From Solirubrobacterales bacterium (lineage in GTDB: Bacteria; Actinomycetota; Thermoleophilia; Solirubrobacterales; 70-9): 64,000 bases of DNA. The stretch lies in NCBI GenBank assembly GCA_025450195.1, contig JANWHW010000028.1, forward strand, positions 145,521 to 209,520, read 5' to 3'. Under the pieces are notes generated by a model, which saw only the letters and a program-made list of their open reading frames with translations, was not told where the DNA came from and made no database searches. This document shows positions 50,056 to 58,940 of the stretch, in pieces. Every line of letters starts with the position of its first letter. Within the stretch, counting starts at the first letter, position 1. Both the position numbers and the translations under genes were made by a program.

Positions 50056-51615
50056 ATGGATGAAAAAGGGAGGGCGGGTGCCGTGAGCCGTCCCGCCTTG
50101 GTCTTCATCGGCTTCATGGGGGCGGGGAAGACCGCCGCGCTTGTCGCCGCCCGCGAAGCTGGGCTGGAGACGACCGAGGTCGACGACCTGATGGAGCGTG
50201 CGCTCGAAATGCCGATCAAGGAGGCATTCGAGCATCACGGCGAGGAGGCGTTCCGCCAGCGCGAGGCCGAGATCGTCGGCTCCCTCCTCGAGGGCGCAGA
50301 CGGTGGGGCGATCGCGCTGGGCGGAGGGAGCGTCCTCTCCGAGCGGGTCCGAGAGGCCCTCGATCGCCACACGGTTGTCTGGCTCCGGGTGGACGCCGAG
50401 GAGGCCTGGAGGCGAATCGCTCATTCCGATCGCCCGCTTGCCACGAGCGCCGATGATGTTGCCCGGCTGATGGAGGCGCGCGAGCCGCTCTACCGGCAAC
50501 TTGCCGATGTCGTTCTGCTGTCGAGAGAACGTGACCAGACGGCACGAGCGCTCCCCTCGGCGATGGCGCTCGCCGACCTTCCCCAGGGGGCGAAGATGCT
50601 CTGGGCCTCGAGTGCCTCCGGCGAGTACCCGGTCTTCGTCGGACCCGGGCTGCTGGATGCCGATTGCTGGCCGATGACAAGGCGGCGCTTTTGCGTGACT
50701 GACGCGGCGGTCGGCCCCCTCTATGCAGCCCGGGCCGAGCCTCTGGAGGCGCGGGTGGAGGTTGAGCCGGGAGAGAGCGCGAAGAGCATGGCTGAGGCAG
50801 AGCGCGTGCTGCGCGAGCTGGCCAATGCCGGGATGACGCGAGAGGACCTCTTGATTGCGCTGGGCGGCGGGGTTGTTGGCGACCTTGCTGGGTTCTGCGC
50901 CCATACCTATCAGCGGGGTGTGCCGATCGTGCAGGTGCCGACCTCGCTGGTGGCCCAGGTCGACTCCGCCTATGGAGGGAAGACCGGAGTCGATTTGCCC
51001 GAGGGCAAGAACTATGTTGGCGCTTATCACCTGCCGGAGGCGGTGATCGCCGATACCTCGACTCTGGTGAGCCTGCCGCGAGAGGAGCTGGTTGCCGGCT
51101 TCGTCGAGGTGGTGAAGACGGGGCTGCTGGCGGGTGGCGATCTCTGGGAGCAGGTGCGCTCGATCGAGTCGCTGGATCCGAGCCATCTCGACGAGATCGT
51201 CTTCGCCTGCGCTGGCTATAAGTGCGAAGTGGTCGCGGCAGACGAGCGCGATACTGGCCTTCGCGCCGCGCTCAACCTTGGCCACACGGTCGGCCATGCG
51301 ATCGAGGCGGCCAGCGGCTACAAGCGCTATCGTCACGGCGAGGCTGTGGGGCTGGGCTTGCTTTCCGCGCTTCGCCTCTCTGAAGCCCCCGATCTTCACG
51401 ACGAGGTCGAAGCGATCTTGAGCCGCCATGGCCTGCCCGTCGTCTTGGCGTCGGAGGTTGACGTCGACGAGGTCCTGAGCGCTCTGCAGCGCGACAAGAA
51501 GCGCACGGCGGAGGGCGTGGGCTTCGTCTTGCTCTCGGAGCCTGGCGAGCCGCGGGTTGGGCAGATTCTCGATCCGGCTAAGGTCAGGACGGCTGTGGAG
51601 GAGCTTCGCAAATGA
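50056..51615 (+). CDS. aroKB: Fused shikimate kinase - 3-dehydroquinate synthase
   Basis: VFIGFMGAGKTAALVAARE (AroK) in the same frame as LIALGGGVVGDLAGFCAHTYQRGVPIVQVPTSLVAQVDSAYGGKTGVD (AroB). Confidence 0.92.
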   Translation: MDEKGRAGAVSRPALVFIGFMGAGKTAALVAAREAGLETTEVDDLMERALEMPIKEAFEHHGEEAFRQREAEIVGSLLEGADGGAIALGGGSVLSERVREALDRHTVVWLRVDAEEAWRRIAHSDRPLATSADDVARLMEAREPLYRQLADVVLLSRERDQTARALPSAMALADLPQGAKMLWASSASGEYPVFVGPGLLDADCWPMTRRRFCVTDAAVGPLYAARAEPLEARVEVEPGESAKSMAEAERVLRELANAGMTREDLLIALGGGVVGDLAGFCAHTYQRGVPIVQVPTSLVAQVDSAYGGKTGVDLPEGKNYVGAYHLPEAVIADTSTLVSLPREELVAGFVEVVKTGLLAGGDLWEQVRSIESLDPSHLDEIVFACAGYKCEVVAADERDTGLRAALNLGHTVGHAIEAASGYKRYRHGEAVGLGLLSALRLSEAPDLHDEVEAILSRHGLPVVLASEVDVDEVLSALQRDKKRTAEGVGFVLLSEPGEPRVGQILDPAKVRTAVEELRK

Positions 51616-52073
51616 CCAGTGCGCACAACCGCGTCGCCGTCCTTCATGGCGTCAACTTCGACGTGCTGGAGCGACGCGATGCCGACGTGTACGGGGGCCT
51701 CTCGTTGCGCCAGCTGGAGACGAAGATCCAGGACTGGGGCCGCGAGCTGGGGCTGGAGACGATCTTCTTTCAGACGAACTCCGAGGGCGAGTTCGTCGAG
51801 TACCTGCACCGGCTGCCGGAGCTCTCCGACGCCGCGGTGATCAACGCCGGAGCTTGGAGCCACTACAGCAGAGCTATTGCCGATGCCCTCGGCATCGCCG
51901 AGCTGCCCGCGGTCGAGGTCCATCTCTCTGACGTCGAGGCGCGAGATGCCTGGCGCCGGGTATCTGTCTTCGACGGCCTGGTGCTGGAGAAGATCTTCGG
52001 CAAGGGCCCAGACGGATATCGCGAGGCCCTCGCACTGCTGGCTCGCGAGCTGGGCACGCGCAACGACCGATGA
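51612..52073 (+). CDS. aroQ: Type II 3-dehydroquinate dehydratase
   Basis: VLHGVNFDVLERRDADVYGGLSLRQLE; QTNSEGEFVEYLH; INAGAWSHYSRAIADAL. Confidence 0.93.
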   Translation: MTSAHNRVAVLHGVNFDVLERRDADVYGGLSLRQLETKIQDWGRELGLETIFFQTNSEGEFVEYLHRLPELSDAAVINAGAWSHYSRAIADALGIAELPAVEVHLSDVEARDAWRRVSVFDGLVLEKIFGKGPDGYREALALLARELGTRNDR

Positions 52074-53128
52074 GCAGCAGGGGGGACCGTCTTGCGGCCT
52101 TGGTGGCCGAGTCGGAGCTCGACTTCCTGCTGGTCACCAACCTCGTCAACGTTCGCTATCTGACCGGCTTCACTGGCACCAATGGGGCCTGCGTCTGCGG
52201 TCCGGAGGCCCGTATCTTCCTCACCGACTTCCGCTATACCCAGCGCGCCAAAGAAGAGGTCGATGGCTGGGACGTGGTCACCGTCGCCGACGATTGGCTG
52301 GGTGAGATCGCCGAGCGCCTCGCTGGGAAGACCGGGTTTGAGGACGACCACATGTCGGTCCGCACTCTGGAACGGTTGAAGGGGAAGCTCCCGGAGGGGG
52401 TCGAGCCCGTCGCCGCCGGGGGCAAGGTCGAGCAGCTGCGTCGGGTCAAGGACGAGAGAGAGCTGCAGGCGATCGCTGCCGCCTCGAAGCTGGCGGACGA
52501 GGTTTGGGCTTGGAGCCTGGAGCGGGGGCTGGCGGGACGCACCGAGCGCGATGTTGCGGGCGCCGCGGAAGCACGAATACGCGAGCTGGGTGCCAAGCCT
52601 TCGTTTCCCGCGATCGTCGCCGCTGGGCCAAACGGCGCTTTGCCTCACGCCGAGCCGGGAGAGCGAGAGATCGGCAGGGGGGAGCTGGTCGTCTTCGACA
52701 TGGGGGCGGAGCTGGATGGGTACTGCTCAGACGGGACTCGCACTTTCGCAACGGGCGAGCCCGGCGAGCATGCCCGCGAGGTCTATGGGCTTGTTCAAGC
52801 CGCGCAGGCGGCCGCGCTGGAGGAGGTGACGGCGGGGGTTGCGGGGGAGGCTGTGGATGCCGTCGCTCGCAAGGCGATAGAGGCAGGGGGGCACGGTGAT
52901 CGATTCGGTCATGGGCTCGGTCACGGGGTCGGCCTCGAGGTGCACGAGGCGCCCCGTCTGTCGCATCGCTCCGAGGATGTGTTGATGTCGGGGGAGGTCG
53001 TCACGGTAGAGCCCGGTGTGTATCTGCCCGAGGAGCTCGGAGTCCGGATCGAGGACCTCGTCGTTGTCACCGAGGGGCGCTGCCGCAATCTCAGCGGTCT
53101 GCCGAAGGACCTTCAGATCGTCGAGTAG
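52070..53128 (+). CDS. M24-family Xaa-Pro peptidase
   Basis: [70 protein letters not shown]. Confidence 0.93.
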   Translation: MSSRGDRLAALVAESELDFLLVTNLVNVRYLTGFTGTNGACVCGPEARIFLTDFRYTQRAKEEVDGWDVVTVADDWLGEIAERLAGKTGFEDDHMSVRTLERLKGKLPEGVEPVAAGGKVEQLRRVKDERELQAIAAASKLADEVWAWSLERGLAGRTERDVAGAAEARIRELGAKPSFPAIVAAGPNGALPHAEPGEREIGRGELVVFDMGAELDGYCSDGTRTFATGEPGEHAREVYGLVQAAQAAALEEVTAGVAGEAVDAVARKAIEAGGHGDRFGHGLGHGVGLEVHEAPRLSHRSEDVLMSGEVVTVEPGVYLPEELGVRIEDLVVVTEGRCRNLSGLPKDLQIVE

Positions 53129-53225
53129 GTGCGTCGTCTCATCAATAGAGGCGCCGTTTCCCCAAATAACAAGTAGAAGCAGCTGCATCCTCAAGTCCCT
53201 CTCCGTGCTGGTCGATGCGCACTCA

Positions 53226-54338
53226 ATGAGAAGTGCCAACGGAACGATGCGTCCGACGCGGGAGATGCCCAGGACCGGCGATTTGGCGCCGCACAAAGAG
53301 TCGCTGGCCGCGATCCGCGAAGACACGCGCCGCGAACGCCTGCTGGACATGGAGCGCCGCATGCGGCGCTATCGCGCAGGCTGTTTCGCGATCCTCGCGG
53401 TCGCTCTGGCATCGGTCGCCCCGCAGGTTGGGTGGGGATGGCTGGCGCCTCTCGCGGTCGGCTTTTGTGGATTCCCACTCGCCGACCGCTTCATGCGCAA
53501 CAGCAAACAGCCTTGGCGCTGGATCGCCGGCGCCTGGGGCGCACTGCCGTTGCTGATTGCGGCATCGGTGGTGGCGACCGGCGGCCCGGCCAGTCCGGCG
53601 ATCATGCTGTTCAGTCTGCCCGCCGTGACCCTCGGCGCCCGCTTCGACCCCTGGGGCATGGCGGTGGGGACGGTCTACATCCTGGCGCTGTTTCTGGCCA
53701 GCACGGTCGCGATCGATCCGGCCTCGGCTGCCGAGTACAGCCAGTGGCTGGTCGCCGGCGTTGCTCTGATCCTCAGCACGGTGATCCTCTCCGGCGCCCT
53801 CGTCGAGTCAGACCGGGCCCATCGTCGCCGTTCGACGCTCGATCCCCTCACCGGCCTCTTCAATCGCAACGCGCTCGAGCAGCGCCTCGGCGAGCTCGAC
53901 GGTCAGCCTTGTAACGCGGAGATCGGCCCCTCGCACGCTCTATTGCTCTGCGACCTCGACCACTTCAAGCGGGTCAACGACGAGCTCGGTCACGCGGCCG
54001 GCGACATCGTCCTGCAGGAGGTTGCCTACACGATGCGCGCGGCTTTGCGCGCTGGCGATTCGATCTACCGGGTCGGCGGCGAGGAGATCCTCGCGGTCTT
54101 GCCCGGGGCCAATGAAGCCGACGCCGTTGAAATAGCGGAGCGTCTGCGCAACGAGGTTCGGGATCGGCGCCCGACGGGCACGGCGGTAACGGTCAGCATT
54201 GGAGTCGCGGTCTCTCGGTCGGGTGTGGTCGACACCGACGAACTGGTCAGCAAGGCGGATGCCGCGCTCTACACCGCCAAGGCCACCGGCCGCGACAGAG
54301 TCGTCGTCGGCAACGCCGCAGCAACAGCCAACGCTTAG
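53226..54338 (+). CDS. Membrane GGDEF (diguanylate cyclase) protein
   Basis: N-terminal TM helices; LLLCDLDHFKRVNDELGHAAGDIVLQEVAY; YRVGGEEILAVLPG. Confidence 0.9.
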   Translation: MRSANGTMRPTREMPRTGDLAPHKESLAAIREDTRRERLLDMERRMRRYRAGCFAILAVALASVAPQVGWGWLAPLAVGFCGFPLADRFMRNSKQPWRWIAGAWGALPLLIAASVVATGGPASPAIMLFSLPAVTLGARFDPWGMAVGTVYILALFLASTVAIDPASAAEYSQWLVAGVALILSTVILSGALVESDRAHRRRSTLDPLTGLFNRNALEQRLGELDGQPCNAEIGPSHALLLCDLDHFKRVNDELGHAAGDIVLQEVAYTMRAALRAGDSIYRVGGEEILAVLPGANEADAVEIAERLRNEVRDRRPTGTAVTVSIGVAVSRSGVVDTDELVSKADAALYTAKATGRDRVVVGNAAATANA

Positions 54339-54356
54339 AACCGCGGGCCTCGGTCC

Positions 54357-55406
54357 TCAGCGGCTCAAGTCGATGTCACCGTCCAGCCGCTCGGCGAAGG
54401 CGGCGATCAGCTCTACGGTTGCCTCGACATCGGCAAGATCGACCAGCTCGACCGGGGAGTGCATGTAGCGCAGCGGGATCGAGACGAGGCCGGTGGGAAT
54501 GCCCGAGCGGGAAATCTGAATCGCGTCGGCATCGGTGCCCGTGCTTCGCCCACTGGCATTGATCGTGTAGTCGATTCCGGCCTCCTCTGCGGTTTCCACC
54601 AACAGCTCGAAGACCTTGGGGGAGAGAGTCGACCCGCGCCCGATCGCGGGCCCGGAGCCAAGCGGGTGGCTTCCGATCTCCTTCTCATCCACTCCGGGGG
54701 CATCGGTTGCGTGCGTCACGTCCACGGCCACGGCGAGGTCCGGTCGCACCTCAAAGGCGGCGGTCCGTGCACCGAAGAGGCCGATCTCCTCCTGTACTGC
54801 GGCAACAGCCGCAAAGCTGCCTCTCAGGGCTTTGCGCTGAGCACAGCGGCGCAACGCTTCGAGGGCTACGTAGGCGCCGAGCCGATTGTCCATCGCACGA
54901 GAGAGAAGCCGGCTACCGGCAAGCTTCACTGGCTCGGCTGCGATGACCACGGGATCGCCGACCCGAACCAGTGCCGCCGCCTCGTCGCGGTTGGCGGCTC
55001 CGATGTCGATGTGGAGGCCTTTCAACTCGACGACCTTTTTGCGCTGATCGCCATCGAGGAGGTGGAGTGGCTTGCGCCCAGCCGCGCCTATCACGACTCC
55101 ATCGCGAGCCAGCACTTCGACCCGCTGGCCGACCAGGATCTGAGGGTCCCAGCCGCCGATCGATGTGAAGTAGAGGAACCCCTTCTCATCGATGTGGGTG
55201 ATGGCGAGGCCGATCTCGTCGATATGGCCGACCACGGCAAGCAGTGGTTGGCTCTCCCCGATGCGGGCAATCGAAGAGCCGATCCCATCGGCCGAGAGAG
55301 AGGCGAAAGCGGCTTCCTCCCGCCATGCGGCGGCAGCCGGCCCCTCGTGGCCAGATGGCGCTCCAATGCGGAGCAGCTTGTCCAGAAGTACTGGGGTTGC
55401 GGTCAT
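54357..55406 (-). CDS. M42-family metallopeptidase (glutamyl aminopeptidase/cellulase-like)
   Basis: LLRIGAPSGHEGPAAAAWREE; VVGHIDEIGLAITHIDEKGFLYFTSIGGWDPQILVGQRV; AMDNRLGAYVALEAL. Confidence 0.92.
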   Translation of the reverse strand: MTATPVLLDKLLRIGAPSGHEGPAAAAWREEAAFASLSADGIGSSIARIGESQPLLAVVGHIDEIGLAITHIDEKGFLYFTSIGGWDPQILVGQRVEVLARDGVVIGAAGRKPLHLLDGDQRKKVVELKGLHIDIGAANRDEAAALVRVGDPVVIAAEPVKLAGSRLLSRAMDNRLGAYVALEALRRCAQRKALRGSFAAVAAVQEEIGLFGARTAAFEVRPDLAVAVDVTHATDAPGVDEKEIGSHPLGSGPAIGRGSTLSPKVFELLVETAEEAGIDYTINASGRSTGTDADAIQISRSGIPTGLVSIPLRYMHSPVELVDLADVEATVELIAAFAERLDGDIDLSR

Positions 55407-55484
55407 GGCGGTCTTGGTCCGGCCAGGCAGTATGTCTGGTCTGGCTCACGCCGGGGGCTTGGCAATTCGAATAGCTTTTCTCGC

Positions 55485-56291
55485 ATGGCCGAGATGGCGA
55501 TCAGAGCGCTGATCACCGGTGCATCCAGTGGAATCGGAGAGTCGGCCGCAAGGCGATTGGCTCGTGAGCCGGGCGCCGAGCTGGTGCTCGTCGCTCGTCG
55601 CGAGGAGCGATTGCGGGCCCTAGCCGAGTCGCTCCCATGTGAGGCGACCTATGTCGCCGCCGACCTCACCGAGCCCGATGCGCCGGAGCGGATTCGCGCC
55701 CACGTCTCCGAGCGCTTTGGCGGACTCACCCTGCTCGTGAACAACGCCGGCGCCGCCTGGCGAGGCACCTTTGCCGATGGCGGCTATGCCAACGTCCAGC
55801 GTCACATCGAGCTCAATTTCAGCGCGGTCGTCCGCCTGACCGAGTCGCTGCTGCCGATCCTACGATCCTCCGCGCCGAGCGCCATCGTCAACGTCGCCAG
55901 TACCGCGGGCCGTGTCTCCCGAGCCGGAACCGGCTCCTACTCGGCGAGCAAGTTCGCGCTGATTGGGTGGAGCGATGCCCTCTATGCGGAGGAGCGTCCG
56001 CATGGCGTTCACATTGGCCTCGTTCTCCCCGGCTTCATCGCCACCGAGGGCTTCCCGGCCACCGAGCTGCGCGAGAGAGCGCTCACTCGTTGGATTGTGT
56101 CCACGCCCGAGAGGGTCGCGGAGGCGATCGTCGAGACGGGCTTGCGAGGCAAGGCGGAGCGCTATGTCCCGCGTCCTTACGCTCTGGCGGCAACCGCCCG
56201 CATCCTGATGCCGGGACTGGTTCGGCGTGTCCTCTCGGGTGGCTCTGCAGCGGCGTTGACCACCTCCACGGCTGCCGAATCTCGAGACTGA
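55485..56291 (+). CDS. Short-chain dehydrogenase/reductase
   Basis: RALITGASSGIGESAARRLA; LLVNNAGAAWRG; YSASKFALIGWSDALYAE; -10 TAGCTT 7 nt upstream of ATG. Confidence 0.93.
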   Translation: MAEMAIRALITGASSGIGESAARRLAREPGAELVLVARREERLRALAESLPCEATYVAADLTEPDAPERIRAHVSERFGGLTLLVNNAGAAWRGTFADGGYANVQRHIELNFSAVVRLTESLLPILRSSAPSAIVNVASTAGRVSRAGTGSYSASKFALIGWSDALYAEERPHGVHIGLVLPGFIATEGFPATELRERALTRWIVSTPERVAEAIVETGLRGKAERYVPRPYALAATARILMPGLVRRVLSGGSAAALTTSTAAESRD

Positions 56292-56324
56292 GCTGCCGAG
56301 TCGAAGGGAGCGGCACCGCCTCGC

Positions 56325-56813
56325 TCACCTGAACTGCGAGCGGGTGAGTCGGCAGCTGCGGAATTCGAAGACAAAACCGACGTTGTTGGTGGCGTTGCCG
56401 CTCTGTTCGGCTCGGATCGATTCGTGCTCGGCCCTGATCCGGTCCTCTTCCCTCAACGCCTTCCCAATGTTCGCCACGCGCGTTTTTACGATTCGCAGGA
56501 ATTTGAGCCACTTGAGCAGGCGTGCGTCGTCGGCGGGTGGCCTTGGGATCGCGGCGATCTGTTGGATCGCGCTCCCGAAAGCGGCGGAGGCGCGTATGAA
56601 CTGCCTCCCGGCGGGAGGCAGCCGATCGTCATCGACCTTCTCTTTCGCCCCCTCGAGGATTCCCTTGACGAGGCGGGTACTCCGCTCGCAGATCGGCTCG
56701 GCCTGCGCGACGAAGCTCTCTCGGGTTGGCTCTTCGGCGCCATGGGCGGCCGGCGCCAACGCGACGAGCACGGCGATTGCTGTCGCGACAGACGTCCAAA
56801 GGGATTGCTTCAT
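56325..56813 (-). CDS. Secreted hypothetical protein
   Basis: Signal peptide MKQSLWTSVATAIAVLVALAPAAHGA; two Cys. Confidence 0.65.
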   Translation of the reverse strand: MKQSLWTSVATAIAVLVALAPAAHGAEEPTRESFVAQAEPICERSTRLVKGILEGAKEKVDDDRLPPAGRQFIRASAAFGSAIQQIAAIPRPPADDARLLKWLKFLRIVKTRVANIGKALREEDRIRAEHESIRAEQSGNATNNVGFVFEFRSCRLTRSQFR

Positions 56814-56867
56814 CGGATCCAAGGGTACGAATAGCGAGCCGCCTCCGCCGGTTAGTCTTTCCGGCTC

Positions 56868-57428
56868 GTGATCTCCACCAACGAATTCAAGAACGGCTCG
56901 CACATCGAGCTCGACGGCGGGATCTACAGGATCGTCGAGTTCCAGCACGTCAAGCCGGGCAAGGGCGGGGCGTTCGTGCGCACGAAGCTGCGCAAGATCG
57001 ACGACGGGACCGTGCACGACAAGACCTTTCGCGCCGGGGAGAAGTTCCGGCCGGTTCGCACCGAGTCGCGGAAGATGCAGTACCTCTATGACTCCGGAGA
57101 CGCAGCCGTCTTCATGGACAGCCAGGACTACGAGCAGATCGAGATCTCCCGCGAGGCGCTGGGCGAGGCAATGCAGTGGGTGCTGGCCAACGACGAGGTC
57201 GATGTGCTCTTCGTCGATGAGCGGCCCAGTGACGTCCAGGTTCCCAGCGCGGTTGAGATGAAGGTGACCCAGACAGAACCGGGCGTGAAGGGCGACACCG
57301 CATCGGGTGGCGGGAGCAAGTCGGCGACACTCGAGTCGGGTGTGATCGTCCAGGTGCCCCTGTTCATCGAGGAGGGGGAGACCATTCGCGTCGACACCCG
57401 CAACGGCGAGTACGTGTCACGCGCCTGA
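56868..57428 (+). CDS. efp: Elongation factor P
   Basis: ISTNEFKNGSHIELDGGIYRIVEFQHVKPGKGGAFVRTKLRKI. Confidence 0.97.
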   Translation: MISTNEFKNGSHIELDGGIYRIVEFQHVKPGKGGAFVRTKLRKIDDGTVHDKTFRAGEKFRPVRTESRKMQYLYDSGDAAVFMDSQDYEQIEISREALGEAMQWVLANDEVDVLFVDERPSDVQVPSAVEMKVTQTEPGVKGDTASGGGSKSATLESGVIVQVPLFIEEGETIRVDTRNGEYVSRA

Positions 57429-57503
57429 GCCCTCGCGCCGAGTGCTTTCGAGCGGAGGCCTGCAGATGCTGTCGGGCTGGGGAAAGCGCGAGAATAGACG
57501 CCA

Positions 57504-57887
57504 ATGCGCCGATCGGATCAACGTCGCGACGCCGTCTTCGCCTGTTACCAGCGCGATGTCACTGGGCATCCCCTGGAGGAGCTGGTGGCTGAGTCGCGGC
57601 CGTTCACTCGTGAGCTGGCCGAAGGCGTAGAGGAAAAGCGGGACGAGTTGGATGCGGCAATCGCGCGTCACGCAAGAGGCTGGGAGTTGGAGCGGATCGC
57701 TCCGCTGGAGCGCAATGTGATGCGGGTGGCTCTGTATGAGATTGAGCATGCAGAGGACGTGCCGTCGGAGGTCGCCATCGACGAGGCGGTCAATCTCGCC
57801 AAGGAGTACTGCGGGGCCGATGCCCCTGGCTTCGTCAACGGAATTCTCGGTGCGGCCCTGCGAGATAGGGAAGGCACCAGATCGTGA
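57504..57887 (+). CDS. nusB: Transcription antitermination factor NusB
   Basis: AVFACYQRDV...; LERNVMRVALYEIEHAEDVPSEVAIDEAVNLAKEYCGADAPGFVNGILGA. Confidence 0.94.
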   Translation: MRRSDQRRDAVFACYQRDVTGHPLEELVAESRPFTRELAEGVEEKRDELDAAIARHARGWELERIAPLERNVMRVALYEIEHAEDVPSEVAIDEAVNLAKEYCGADAPGFVNGILGAALRDREGTRS

Positions 57888-58060
57888 CTCGGCTGCGGGA
57901 GATATCGACCCGCCTCGACGCGATCGCTGCTGAGCTCGAGGGCGCCGACGTGGGGGACGAGCGCGCCGCGGAGCTGGCGCGCGAGGCAGCGGAGCTGTCC
58001 AGCGAGGCGGTCGAGGAGGCCAATCGCCGGATTCGCGAAGCAGAGAAGACCTCCGAGTGA
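57884..58060 (+). CDS. Exodeoxyribonuclease VII small subunit-like (58 aa)
   Basis: VTRLREISTRLDAIAAELEGADVGDERAAELAREAAELSSEAVEEANRRIREAEKTSE*; position between nusB and ispA. Confidence 0.6.
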   Translation: MTRLREISTRLDAIAAELEGADVGDERAAELAREAAELSSEAVEEANRRIREAEKTSE

Positions 58061-58079
58061 GCGGCGCCCCAGGGCTCTG

Positions 58080-58940
58080 ATGTACCCCGAGGACCTGCGT
58101 TCGACGGTAGACGCTGCGCTGGAGCGCTTGCGGTTTTCCTCCGATGCCGCCACCGCCGGCCTAGAGGAGGCGATGCGCTACTCGCTGCTCGCCGGCGGCA
58201 AGCGAGTCAGGCCGGTTCTCACGCTGGCGACCGCCCGCGCCCTTGGCGCTGACCCTGAGGGTTTCCTGTCGGTGGCCTGCGCCATCGAGTTGATCCACAC
58301 CTATTCCCTGATCCACGACGACCTGCCGGCAATGGACGATGACGAATTGCGCCGCGGCGTCCCGACGGCGCACGTCAAGTTCGGCGAGGACGTCGCGATC
58401 TTGGCGGGCGACGGTCTCTTCGCAGAGGCGATCCGGCTCTTTTGCGGTCAGCCGTCCCCGCCCTCGAATGTCCTAGCGGCCCTGGGCCTGTTGAGTGCCG
58501 CAACCGGGGTGGACGGGATGGTCGGCGGGCAATACGTAGACGTCGCGGGAGAGGCGACCGATAGCCGAGGGCTCCGCAACCTGCACGAGCTGAAGACCGG
58601 ACGTCTGATCGCCGCCAGCGTGGAGGTGGTCTTGGCCCTCGAAGGACTGGAGGAACCTGAGACAATCCCGTATCAGCGGTTCGCTGGCGAGCTTGGCGTC
58701 CTGTTCCAGATCGTCGATGACATCCTCGATGTGACCGGAACCGAGGAGCAGCTTGGAAAGCCTCGGGGAAGCGACGAAAGACATGGCAAACTCACCTATG
58801 TCAGCCTCTTCGGCCTCGAGCGAGCGCGAGAGCTCGCGGTCGAGTCCCACGCGAATGCGGCCAAGGCGCTGGCGGAAGCGAGCGGCGACACCGGCGACCT
58901 GAAGCGGGTCGCCGACTACATCTTCACCAGGAACGAATGA
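58080..58940 (+). CDS. ispA: Polyprenyl (farnesyl/geranylgeranyl) diphosphate synthase
   Basis: LLAGGKRVRPVLTLATA; LIHDDLPAMDDDELRRG; FQIVDDILDVTG. Confidence 0.95.
   Translation: MYPEDLRSTVDAALERLRFSSDAATAGLEEAMRYSLLAGGKRVRPVLTLATARALGADPEGFLSVACAIELIHTYSLIHDDLPAMDDDELRRGVPTAHVKFGEDVAILAGDGLFAEAIRLFCGQPSPPSNVLAALGLLSAATGVDGMVGGQYVDVAGEATDSRGLRNLHELKTGRLIAASVEVVLALEGLEEPETIPYQRFAGELGVLFQIVDDILDVTGTEEQLGKPRGSDERHGKLTYVSLFGLERARELAVESHANAAKALAEASGDTGDLKRVADYIFTRNE

Noticed and set aside
49795-51429. 544-aa minus-strand ORF opposite aroC/aroKB
   Set aside because: Antisense shadow of a conserved fusion gene.
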